In this document: in pieces, positions 1 to 7,064 of the stretch | Layout of the letters: each line of letters begins with the position of its first letter | How positions within the stretch are numbered: the stretch's first letter is position 1 | Assembly (NCBI GenBank): GCA_005518205.2 | Contig: RFFC02000025.1 | Span: 53,544-117,543 of the forward strand | Direction of reading: 5' to 3' | Length of the DNA stretch: 64,000 nucleotides | From: Hormoscilla sp. GUM202 | GTDB lineage: Bacteria; Cyanobacteriota; Cyanobacteriia; Cyanobacteriales; Desertifilaceae | Translations under genes and position numbers: made by a program | The notes under the pieces: model-generated | The model's input: the letters and a program-made list of their open reading frames with translations, nothing else | What the model was told of the DNA's origin: nothing | The model's database searches: none

Positions 1-2
1 GT

Positions 3-521
3 ACCCTCACTGGTCATTCCGACCCAGTTATGAGCGTCGCCATTAGTTCCGATGGGCAGTTGTTAGCCAGTGGCAGTAAGGACAAGACCATCAAGATTTG
101 GAATCTGGAAAGCGGCAAGTTACTGCGTACCCTCAAAGGTCATTCCGACCCAGTTATGAGCGTCGCCATTAGTCCCGATAGGCAGTTGTTAGCCAGTGGC
201 AGTGATGACAAGACCATCAAGATTTGGAATCTGGGAAGCGGCAGGTTATTGCGTACCCTCACCGATCATTCCCACTTTGTTAAGAGCGTCGCCATTAGTC
301 CCGATGGGCAGTTGTTAGCCAGTGGCAGTTGGGACGGGACCATCAAGATTTGGAATCTGGAAAGCGGCAAGTTACTGCGTACCCTCTCTGGTCATTCCTC
401 CTTAGTTTGGAGCGTCGCCTTTAGTCCCGATGGGCAGACAATTGCCAGTGGTGGTGGGTGTAGTTTTTCAGAATGCAACAAGGACTATGATATCAGGATT
501 TGGAGTGGGCAGGGGCGGTGA
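3..521 (+). CDS. WD40 repeat protein, C-terminal part (5' end outside window)
   Basis: The reading frame is already open at base 3 with the WD repeat pattern TLTGHSDPVMSVAIS, so the gene starts upstream of the window and only its last ~172 residues are visible. About four WD40 blades follow each other. Each has a GH near the start, an SPDGQLLASGS strand and a closing KIWNLESGKLL, with a period of about 42 residues. The last blade ends RIWSGQGR before the stop. WD40 propellers are protein-interaction platforms, and in cyanobacteria long arrays often follow kinase or NTPase domains. That N-terminal part is not visible here, so no specific role can be given. The blades are nearly identical at DNA level, which suggests recent internal duplication or gene conversion. 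Confidence 0.93.
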   Translation, partial: TLTGHSDPVMSVAISSDGQLLASGSKDKTIKIWNLESGKLLRTLKGHSDPVMSVAISPDRQLLASGSDDKTIKIWNLGSGRLLRTLTDHSHFVKSVAISPDGQLLASGSWDGTIKIWNLESGKLLRTLSGHSSLVWSVAFSPDGQTIASGGGCSFSECNKDYDIRIWSGQGR

Positions 522-1048
522 GAGGCAAGGGGGCGGAGTCCGATGGATTTTTTTGGTCTTATCTTTGTTTGCCAACCACGGATAAGTACGCGGATAGAAA
601 TATTTCCCTTCCCTATGCATGCAAAAATATCCTCCGTTTAGCTCCGCTGCGCGTCAGCGCTAGCATTCCGGCGACAATCTCTGAGATAAATTAACAAATA
701 TGCTATCGGAATGCCCTCCCCGTAGTGAGATGCGCCCCAATACTTCTCGGTTAAGCATATAGGTTGTTATTGCGAGGGGGGGTAGGACGCGATTAATTTA
801 TGGGAAATTGAGTCGCGCAGCGGAGGGTTCCCGGAGCGTGTTGCGTTCCCTGGCGGGAGCCAGGGAACGAGTTATCGAGGGGACGCCTCTAGTTGAGAAT
901 GGTGCAAGATATGAGGCTAGCAATCTCCCCGTCCTGTATAAGATGAAGATCGCTTCGGCCTCGTCGGTGAGATTGCTTCGGGGGGGATTGCTTTAGGGGT
1001 CTTCACAATATTATTTTGCCAGCCCCCCTCGCAATGACAAGTTGAACC
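522..1048. other. Gene-free stretch with repeat debris
   Basis: No convincing gene is visible. Short frames here lack codon structure. The segment holds fragments of the GC-rich interspersed repeats seen elsewhere, including a 48-bp block at 868-915 that recurs exactly, inverted, at 2987-3034. Confidence 0.6.
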
Positions 1049-1188
1049 GGGTGCATCTCATATTTGCGTCGCCGCCCGAACCCTAAAGGGTCCGGCTACA
1101 CGAACAAAGCCCACGCTCCAGGCCCCTTCCTCGCAGCGGAGGGGGCCCGGAGCGTGCAGGGGCTAGATTACAAAAGTGAGATGCACCC
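1049..1188. mobile_element. MITE-like element, GGGTGCATC family, copy B1
   Basis: This is a 140-bp non-coding element with inverted ends GGGTGCATCTCA and TGAGATGCACCC. It is flanked by the 8-bp direct repeat GTTGAACC at 1041-1048 and 1189-1196, as expected of a target duplication. The interior carries GC-rich inverted repeats (around CCCTAAAGGGTCCGGCTAC and GCTCCAGGCCCC) that recur in other elements of the window. No transposase is present. Confidence 0.75.
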
Positions 1189-1196
1189 GTTGAACC

Positions 1197-1456
1197 CGTT
1201 CCCAGGCAGAACGCTCCGGGCCCCCTCCGCTGTGAGGGAACGAGGGGTCCGGCTACTAGAACTTAGCAATGTCCATGTTAAAATAGAATCTAACCGGTGC
1301 CCCACGGTTACCCTCGTCGAGCGTGTCTCGCTGGGAACGTATTTAGGAGGCAGAGCCTCCCGTCCCTGTCAGAGGAGGCAGAGCCTCCAAATAGCGCTCC
1401 CAAGCAGAGCCGAGGAGCGAGAAAAATTGTCAACTGTAGTTTTTCCCTGATGAGTT
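1197..1456. repeat. Interspersed GC-rich repeats upstream of TA pair
   Basis: The segment contains the block AGGAGGCAGAGCCTCC and the phrase GAGCGTGTCTCGCTGGGAAC. Both recur at 3060-3260 and, in part, at 25.3 kb and 62.5 kb. No gene is apparent before the ATG at 1457. Confidence 0.6.
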
Positions 1457-1705
1457 ATGCAATTATCTATTCCCGATACTGTAGCTCAAGCTATCCGACT
1501 CCCAGAACAACGCCTAGAACAAGAACTTACCAAAGAACTCGCGATCGCCCTCTATGGCCAAGAGTTACTCTCCTTTGGCAAAGCGAAGGAACTGGCACAG
1601 ATGGGACATTATGAATTTAGCCAATTATTGGCCTCGCGAGATCTATTGAGACATTACGGTGCCCAAGAGCTTGAGGAAGATTTGACCTATGCCCGTAGTG
1701 AGTAA
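1457..1705 (+). CDS. UPF0175 family protein, probable antitoxin
   Basis: This 82-residue protein begins MQLSIPDTVAQAIRLPEQ and carries the UPF0175 pattern: an N-terminal strand, the helix ELTKELAIALYGQELLSFGKA, then ELAQMGHYEF. This family is small and probably DNA-binding, and is typically encoded just before a DUF3368 PIN-like gene. That is the case here: the downstream frame starts at 1689, 17 bases before this stop, a coupling usual for antitoxin-toxin pairs. The antitoxin role is inferred from family and context. Confidence 0.85.
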   Translation: MQLSIPDTVAQAIRLPEQRLEQELTKELAIALYGQELLSFGKAKELAQMGHYEFSQLLASRDLLRHYGAQELEEDLTYARSE

Positions 1706-2183
1706 TACTTCTCCATTGTTGAATCTGGCAATTATCGATCGCCTGTATCTCCTGCGTCAGCAATTCGGACAAATACAGATCCCAACAGCAGTGCTAACGG
1801 AATTGCGAGTAGAAGAACCTCTACCAGGTGCTGCATCTTTAAAAGAGGCAATAGAAGCAGGATGGCTTAGGGTGGAGAATGTAACGGATATGGGGTTGGT
1901 GCAGTTGTTACGGCAGAATTTAGATGTAGGTGAAGCCGAAACAATTGTACTGTCTCGGCAGCTAAAGGCTGACTGGACTCTCTTAGATGAAAAAGAAGGA
2001 CGGAAAATTGCCCGATCGCTCGGGCTAAAGGTCACCGGAATATTGGGGATATTACTGCGTACTTGGCGTGCTGGTGAGTTGTCATCAGTAAGAGAAGTAA
2101 CTGATGAGTTACGCCTGTTAGCTAATTTTCGCATAGCCCCAACTTTGTTAGCACAAATTTTGCAGGAAACTGGAGAAGCCTGA
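1689..2183 (+). CDS. DUF3368 PIN-like protein, probable toxin
   Basis: This 164-residue protein begins MPVVSNTSPLLNLAIIDRL. The SNTSPL motif with its first acidic/polar cluster is the hallmark of DUF3368, a PIN-like nuclease family. Further PIN-type acidic residues appear in LDVGEAETIVLS and in LLDEKEGRKIARSLGL. The ending GILGILLRTWRAGEL is also typical. It overlaps the UPF0175 gene by 17 bases, and the two probably form a toxin-antitoxin operon in which this is an RNase toxin. A second, unrelated copy of the same kind of module lies at 50.5-51.3 kb. Confidence 0.85.
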   Translation: MPVVSNTSPLLNLAIIDRLYLLRQQFGQIQIPTAVLTELRVEEPLPGAASLKEAIEAGWLRVENVTDMGLVQLLRQNLDVGEAETIVLSRQLKADWTLLDEKEGRKIARSLGLKVTGILGILLRTWRAGELSSVREVTDELRLLANFRIAPTLLAQILQETGEA

Positions 2184-2185
2184 TG

Positions 2186-2395
2186 TTGCATCTCATTTTT
2201 GCGATCTAGCCCCTGCACGCTCCAGGCCCCTTCCGCTGCGAGGAGGGGGCGATGTGCGATTAATGTGCGATGCGTAGTGCGAATAGCGCACGCAGAGCAC
2301 ATTAAGCAGTGCGAATAGCGCGCGCAGAGCACATCGCCCGGAGCGTGGGCTTTGTTGATGTAGCCGGACCCTTCAGGGTTCGGGCGGCGAGACTC
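2186..2395. mobile_element. Degenerate GGGTGCATC-family element
   Basis: Immediately after the DUF3368 stop, TTGCATCTCATTTTTGCGATCTAGCCCCTGC matches the left arm of the GGGTGCATC elements apart from its first bases (compare 31935). It is followed by the same internal TAGCCGGACCCTTCAGGGTTCGGGCGGCG core. The right end is not clear. An inner direct repeat (ATGTGCGATGCGTAGTGCG-like, with GCGCACGCAGAGCACATTAAG) enlarges this copy. Confidence 0.5.
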
Positions 2396-2442
2396 CCAGA
2401 TAGAATCAAATATGTATAAACCCCAATCTCTCAATCTGAACC

Positions 2443-2760
2443 ATGACCATCACAGCTACGGAGTATAAATATATAGAACTTGACGACAAAGGAGTTCCCG
2501 TTATCGCCGGAACAACCATGAAAGTAGTTGAGTTAGTGGAAGCGCAAATAGCTTATGGTTGGAGTCCCGAAAAACTTCATCTCAACCATCGCTATTTGAC
2601 CATGAGCCAAATTCTCTCAGCCTTAGCTTATTACTGGGATAACAAAGAAGAACTAGATGCAGAGATAAAAGCGCGAGACGAATATGTTAAACAGGCCGAA
2701 ATTGCAGCAGGCGAATCACCTTTTGTTGCCAGAATGCGCGAACGAGTACTCTTGCCATGA
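2443..2760 (+). CDS. DUF433 domain protein
   Basis: This 105-residue protein carries the DUF433 pattern: YIELDDKGVPVIAGTTMKV, then VVELVEAQIAYGWSPEKLHLNH, then LTMSQILSALAYYWDNKEELD. DUF433 is a winged-helix-like family that usually precedes a DUF5615 PIN-like toxin. No DUF5615 frame follows here: the region after the stop is an interspersed repeat (2764-2985), so this looks like an orphan antitoxin. A decayed DUF5615 piece lies far away at 25.5 kb. Confidence 0.88.
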   Translation: MTITATEYKYIELDDKGVPVIAGTTMKVVELVEAQIAYGWSPEKLHLNHRYLTMSQILSALAYYWDNKEELDAEIKARDEYVKQAEIAAGESPFVARMRERVLLP

Positions 2761-2763
2761 GTG

Positions 2764-2985
2764 GCGATCGCATTATCTCGGCCCACGGCCCAAGTTCATA
2801 ACATAAGGATATTAAGTTGCATGCGATCGCCCTTGTAGGGGCACGGCATCCATAATATTTTGATCTCAACCGAAATATCTCTATTGCCGTGCCCCGCCGC
2901 GCCGGACAGAAAATGGGCGATCGCATTTACCATTTCGTCAAAACAATGCTAGAATTTTTAAGCATTATCCTGTTAGTCAGTTAAA
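2764..2985. repeat. Interspersed ~220-bp repeat, copy D1
   Basis: This stretch aligns along its length with 5918-6150. Shared landmarks are TTCATAACATAAGG, GCGATCGCCCTTGT, AATATTTTGAT, CAATATCTCTATTGCCG or its variant, AAATGGGCGATCGCATT and AAGCAWTATCCTRTTAGTC. Shorter pieces recur at 3780-3830 and, inverted, near 12.9 kb. No ORF is shared by the copies, so it is a non-coding repeat of unknown mobility. Confidence 0.7.
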
Positions 2986-2986
2986 A

Positions 2987-3034
2987 CTCATATCTTGCAC
3001 CATTCTCAACTAGAGGCGTCCCCTCGATAACTCG
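2987..3034 (-). repeat. 48-bp inverted copy of 868-915
   Basis: The 48 bases are the exact reverse complement of 868-915 (core TCTAGTTGAGAATGGTGCAA on the minus strand). The two copies flank the UPF0175/DUF3368 and DUF433 genes. Confidence 0.75.
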
Positions 3035-3035
3035 G

Positions 3036-3345
3036 GAAAACGAAGGTATTTTACCTTCCCCTCGTCGAGCGTGTCCCGCTGGGAACGTATTTAGGAGGCT
3101 CTGCCTCCCGTCCCTGTCAGAGGAGAACCCGTTCCCAGGCAGAACGCTCCGGGCCCCCTCCGCTGTGAGGGAACGAGGGGTCCGGCGCCCCTACAGTTAC
3201 CTTCGTCGAGCGTGTCTCGCTGGGAACGTATTTAGGAGGCAGAGCCTCCCATCCCTTTTGTTTATCTCTATTTGAATTACGGTGTCGCCGTGCCCGGCAC
3301 GGCGACCTTGGGAGCGGCTGCTGGCGCCGAGCGTTAGAAAATTGT
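3036..3345. repeat. Cluster of interspersed repeats
   Basis: Two copies of the GTCGAGCGTGTCYCGCTGGG block, each followed by AACGTATTTAGGAGG, occur at about 3063 and 3203, separated by the CGCTCCGGGCCCCCTCCGC block also present at 1207. No gene is visible. Confidence 0.6.
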
Positions 3346-3359
3346 AACACCCAATAGGT

Positions 3360-3575
3360 TTACAATTTGCTTACAATAAGCCATTGTAAGCCTGCAATCG
3401 CTTATTGTAAGCCTACAATCGCTTATTGTAAGCCTACAATCGCTTTTGTAAGCCTGCAATCGCTTATTGTAAACCTACCATCGCTTTTGTAAGCCTGCAA
3501 TCGCTTATTGTAAGTCTGCAATTGCTTATTGTAAGTCTGCAATCGCTTATTGTAAGCCAACAATGGCTTATTGTC
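3360..3575. repeat. 21-bp tandem repeat array
   Basis: About ten degenerate units of GCCTGCAATCGCTTATTGTAA follow one another, some shortened to 19 bp (CGCTTTTGTAA). Each unit has partial dyad symmetry (TTACAATAAGC against GCTTATTGTAA), so either strand can fold. The array lies in a gene-free interval. A binding-site array or replication-slippage product are both possible. Confidence 0.8.
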
Positions 3576-3821
3576 AAGCTGCCTGTTGAAATAGCTAATG
3601 ACAAGAAAAACCTCTGTAGGGGCAAAGCATTCGGGCGTTTGGATGCATAGGAAACATTTTGACAAGAAGATTGGAGTTTACCCAAGCGGCAATACAATTA
3701 TAGTCGATTTATCTTGTCGAGAAGTCCCAGGGCCCGCCGGGGGTTGCAAGATGCTGTGGGCGAATTACCAGATCGTGCGCTAGAATTTTTAAGCAATATC
3801 CTATTAGTCGGTTTTAACCGA

Positions 3822-3945
3822 CTTTAGCTATGAGCCGGGGGTTTGAACCCCCGGCGGGCTGACTTTAGCTATGAGCCGGGGGTTTGAACCCCCGGCGGGC
3901 TGACTTTAGCTATGAGCCGGAGGTTTGAACCCCCGGTGGGCCGAC
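3822..3945. repeat. Three tandem copies of the 41-bp AGCCGGGGGTTTGAACC hairpin
   Basis: The unit GACTTTAGCTATGAGCCGGG continues GGTTTGAACCCCCGGCGGGCT. Its CCGGGGG/CCCCCGG arms form a strong stem-loop. Three copies are head to tail, the third with two changes. The same hairpin appears at 6165-6179 plus 7027-7045 (split by a group II intron), at 12.7 kb and in part at 21.07 kb. The last copy runs to just before the Uma2 start. Confidence 0.85.
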
Positions 3946-3968
3946 AGCGAAGTGAAATAATCCCCCCG

Positions 3969-4925
3969 ATGGCCATGTCTATAACACCCCTTCCCACACC
4001 GTCAAATTTAGAAGAACTGCCTCGGCATCCCATGCCGACAATGTACGATTTACCCAGTGAAAATCCAGAGGAGCCCGGTTTGCCAGACGACTTTCATTCC
4101 TTACAAGCAATACTGCTGCTGTTAACCTTTCAGCCCTTCAATTGGGATCCAGAAATGGTCTACAGTCAAATAGATCACAATATCTATTACGATCTCAATC
4201 ATCCTTTATGGTATAAACGTCCAGACTGGTTCGGAGTTGTGGGGGTGCCGCGACTGTATCAAGGGCGAGACTCGCGTTTGAGCTATGTCATGTGGCAAGA
4301 AAACGTTAGCCCATTAATAGTGGTGGAGTTACTATCTCCAGGTACGGAAGATGAAGACTTAGGTCGCAGGAAGAGCGCACCAGGGAAACCGCCCACAAAA
4401 TGGCAAGTGTACGAACAAATTCTGCGGGTGCCTTACTATGTTATCTTTAGTCGTTATACCGAAGAACTGCAGGTATTTCGGCTAGTGAGAAACCGTTACC
4501 AGATGGTAGCACTGACTCGGGAACCCTTGCAAATACCAGAAATCCAGTTAAGTCTAGGTTTGTGGCGAGGACGCTATCTGGGTCGCAACCAACTATGGTT
4601 ACGGTGGATGACTGAGAGCGGAGATTTGATTGCCCCTGCCACTGATGAAGCGACAGAAGCTTTGCTTTCGGAGGAAAAAGCAGATTTCCTACGACGTTTA
4701 AGAGCTGCTGAACAAGAAAAAGCTGCCGCTGAACGAGAAAAAGCTGTTGCTGAACGAGAAAAAGCGGAGGCCCAACAGCGGGCCGCTGCTGCTGAACGAG
4801 AAAAAGCGGAGGCCCAACAGCGGGCCGCTGCTGCTGAACGAGAAAAAGCGGAGGCCCAACAGCAACTCGAACAATTGAAAGCCCTACTGCAAGAAAGGGG
4901 TATTAACCCAGATCGGCAGACTTAG
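3969..4925 (+). CDS. Uma2 family (DUF820) protein with C-terminal coiled coil
   Basis: The protein belongs to the Uma2/DUF820 family of PD-(D/E)XK-like predicted nucleases abundant in cyanobacteria. Visible family features are YYDLNHPLWYKRPDWFGVVG, LSYVMWQENVSPLIVVELLS, then KWQVYEQILRVPYYVIFSRY. The D-...-E-x-L pattern (RPDW, then VVELLSPGTE) would form the active site. The last ~85 residues are a highly charged coiled coil made of near-identical AAAEREKAEAQQR units repeated at DNA level. The longer frame from 3912 starts inside the upstream hairpin repeat, so I chose the ATG at 3969; 3975 is also possible. No function for the family is firmly established. Confidence 0.85.
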   Translation: MAMSITPLPTPSNLEELPRHPMPTMYDLPSENPEEPGLPDDFHSLQAILLLLTFQPFNWDPEMVYSQIDHNIYYDLNHPLWYKRPDWFGVVGVPRLYQGRDSRLSYVMWQENVSPLIVVELLSPGTEDEDLGRRKSAPGKPPTKWQVYEQILRVPYYVIFSRYTEELQVFRLVRNRYQMVALTREPLQIPEIQLSLGLWRGRYLGRNQLWLRWMTESGDLIAPATDEATEALLSEEKADFLRRLRAAEQEKAAAEREKAVAEREKAEAQQRAAAAEREKAEAQQRAAAAEREKAEAQQQLEQLKALLQERGINPDRQT

Positions 4926-4937
4926 AAAAAACCGGGG

Positions 4938-4965
4938 TAACGAGGCGTCTTGCTTCGTGCCTCGG
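4938..4965. terminator. Possible bidirectional terminator hairpin
   Basis: CGAGGC and GTGCCTCG arms flank a short loop between the stops of two convergent Uma2 genes. No long T-run follows, so the call rests on position and stem. Confidence 0.4.
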
Positions 4966-4977
4966 AACCTGCCGTTG

Positions 4978-5649
4978 TCACCTGCCGATAATTGCATTAT
5001 GCTGCACCCAACTTCTCAAATCCCTTTCCGCGTCCATTTCATCCGTCTGAGAAGCTTCGAGAAACTCGTAAAGTTTTGTTTTTGAGACCCAGTTGGGAAA
5101 AGTCGGACTATTTTCCACTTCCACATATCGGACGTCCTGCAATTGATAAATCCGCAACACTTCCCCATTATAACGCCACAACTCGGGAACGCCCATTGCT
5201 GCGTACAGACGGGGTTTGTCGATGTTGCTATAAGAGATATCTACCTCCACAACTAAGTCCGGTGGAGGATCTTTCTTTAAGTCTACTTTCTTCCCCGCTA
5301 CCAATGATTGATTCTGAATGTAGTAGCATTTATCCGGTTCTGCACTTTGTTCCGGATAATTCAATGTCGTCGAACCCATTGATTTTACCTTCATTCCCAG
5401 CTCAAATACTAAAATGCGGATGAATATTCCAATTATTTCTGAAGCATTTTCATGCGGTTCTGATGGCATGGTAATCTCTAATGTCCCTCTGTCGTAGGTC
5501 AATCTGGCCGCACGATCGTCTCCCAGACTCTCCAATATTTTCTCATACCTTTCCCAACTGATGTTATGGAAAAATACCCGTTGTTCTGGGGGATACGTCG
5601 GAAATGCGATCGCTTTTTTTTCTGTTTTAGTTATTGCTGCTACTGTCAC
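4978..5649 (-). CDS. Uma2 family (DUF820) protein
   Basis: This 223-residue Uma2/DUF820 protein has FHNISWERYEKILESLGDDR, LTYDRGTLEITMPSEPHE, then DKCYYIQN, PPDLVVEVDISYSNIDKPRLY and MGVPELWRYNGEVLRIYQL. The PDLVVEVD stretch holds the expected catalytic D and E-x-D of the PD-(D/E)XK fold. A longer frame begins at 5676, but AGGAG lies seven bases upstream of the GTG at 5649, so that start is preferred. It is convergent with the other Uma2 gene. A GGGTGCATC element sits 30 bp upstream of the start and probably separates the gene from its original promoter. Confidence 0.88.
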   Translation of the reverse strand: MTVAAITKTEKKAIAFPTYPPEQRVFFHNISWERYEKILESLGDDRAARLTYDRGTLEITMPSEPHENASEIIGIFIRILVFELGMKVKSMGSTTLNYPEQSAEPDKCYYIQNQSLVAGKKVDLKKDPPPDLVVEVDISYSNIDKPRLYAAMGVPELWRYNGEVLRIYQLQDVRYVEVENSPTFPNWVSKTKLYEFLEASQTDEMDAERDLRSWVQHNAIIGR

Positions 5650-5679
5650 TTTCTTTCTCCTTTTGTATAAAATCAAAAT

Positions 5680-5841
5680 GGGTGCATCTCAATGACATTC
5701 GTAGGTTGGGTTGACGTTAGGAAACCCAACAGGCGCAACACACGCTTCGCTACACGCTTCGCTAACAACATCCCTTTGTTGGGTTTCGTGCGGAAACCCA
5801 ACCTACGACATTAATATTTTTGCGCACTGGTAGATGCACCC
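5680..5841. mobile_element. MITE-like element, GGGTGCATC family, copy B2
   Basis: The 162-bp element has ends GGGTGCATCTCA and TAGATGCACCC and is flanked by the 9-bp direct repeat AATCAAAAT (5671-5679 and 5842-5850). Inside is a long inverted repeat GTAGGTTGGGTT...AACCCAACCTAC, a sequence also found near 13.0 kb and 31.8 kb. It lies just upstream of the Uma2 gene start. Confidence 0.8.
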
Positions 5842-5917
5842 AATCAAAATTCCACCGCCTTTTCCTATTATAGCACAGATATTATCAGAGAAACAATTTA
5901 TGGTTAGGTAGAGCATT

Positions 5918-6150
5918 TGGCGATCGCGCGTTTTCCCAGGGTCAGTCTGTTCGTAACATAAGGAACACAGAATGCGATCGCCCTTGTCGGGCCATGGCAG
6001 AAATAATATTTTGATATCAACCTCAATATCTCTATTGCCGTTCCCCTGATGCTGCGACAGGAAATGGGCGATCGCATTATAACATTTTGTAAAAAAAATG
6101 CTACAAATTTTAAGCAATATCCTATTAGTCTGTTTCAACCGGTTTCAACC
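5918..6150. repeat. Interspersed ~220-bp repeat, copy D2
   Basis: This aligns with 2764-2985 through GTTCRTAACATAAGG, ATGCGATCGCCCTTGT, the AATATCTCTATTGCCGT block and AAATGGGCGATCGCATT, ending TTTTAAGCAATATCCTATTAG. It is non-coding. Confidence 0.7.
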
Positions 6151-6179
6151 GACTTTAGCTATTAGCCGTGGGTTTGAAC

Positions 6180-7026
6180 GTGCGATTTGTTCAGGTATAA
6201 GCTGTAAATCAGTGAAATCCTGGTTGGTTTCATTAGCCAACAACTGTGGTACTCATGGGGGTCCAAATCCCCCCCTCCAGGTACGGGAGAGACTCCGGTC
6301 CTTAATGCTGCTGAGTGACATCACAGTGGTGTGAAGCAAGGACTTAAATGTAGGCAAGCTGGCAGCCTAAAGCCGGCAACGCCGCTTGGGAAGATGCTCA
6401 TGGTTAGAATAAGCGAACCTATGTAAACCTCGTGACCACGAACCAGCGGAATAAGGCTATTTACGCTGGCCCAAAAGGGAAATGGTAGTTAGTATTAGTC
6501 TTGTTCAATGGCTAATATCGTACTCAAAGAACTCCCGGGGAAGAGTAGGGGCCTAAAAGCATCATAATGATACCATGGAACAAAGTAACCTTCAATATGC
6601 TGTCCGCCTGGAATGTCTTGAGGGTAGACAAGTTAGATGATAAGCGCAAGCTATTGAGGGAAGGATGTACTAAGAAGCTAAAGCTTGGAGTAATGTCCGG
6701 GATATGCTAACGTAGTACGGTGATAATAGGAAATAACCGGAACTAGTAGTCTTGATTACGCCACGGCGACCAGCTTCCCAAAAGGAACTAGGTTATGGAT
6801 TTCTGGTAAAACGGTCTTGTAAATTGGTGACACTTTTGGTTTGCCGGCAGCGCCACTCACCAACCAGATTAGGGACGAAAGAACAGGTTAAGAGGCTAAA
6901 CAGGGATAACCCTGATATAAGCTATCCATGACACGGACCTATTACCCAGTAGCCTCCTGCGATGAAAGTCGCAAGTCCGGTTTCGAAAGGGAGGATTGGG
7001 AGGCGACTCCCAGTTCGACCCCAGCC
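6180..7026 (+). ncRNA. ORF-less group II intron (copy 1)
   Basis: The element starts GTGCGATTTGTTCAGG, close to the group II 5' consensus GUGYG. It ends with a domain V-like hairpin (CCTCCTGCGATGAAAGTCGC then AAGTCCGGTTTCGAAAGGGAGG) and a domain VI-like stem (TTGGGAGGCGACTCCCAG). It is 847 nt long and holds no reverse-transcriptase frame. It aligns over its length with the rimK intron at 39868-40745, including GACATCAC, GGACTTAAATGTAGG, GGGGCCTAAAAGCATCA, GATAATAGGAA and GGCAGCGCCACTCAC. Boundaries follow from its host: removing it restores the repeat hairpin AGCCGTGGGTTTGAAC|CCACGGCGGGC. Splicing would need a maturase in trans. Confidence 0.85.
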
Positions 7027-7064
7027 CCACGGCGGGCCATGAGACCAAACCCAACAAACCCAAC

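Noticed and set aside
500..694. Open frame of 64 codons after the WD40 gene
   Set aside because: It overlaps the WD40 end, lacks family features and runs through repeat debris.
1757..2434. 225-codon frame opposite the DUF3368 gene
   Set aside because: It is the antisense shadow of the toxin gene plus a repeat element.
2687..2926. Minus-strand frame through the D repeat
   Set aside because: No counterpart frame in the other D copy and no protein-like pattern.
3360..3575. CRISPR array
   Set aside because: Units are contiguous with no unique spacers and no cas genes nearby.
3423..3697. Two minus-strand frames across the 21-bp array
   Set aside because: Repeats of 21 bp keep frames open by default; no start context or family.
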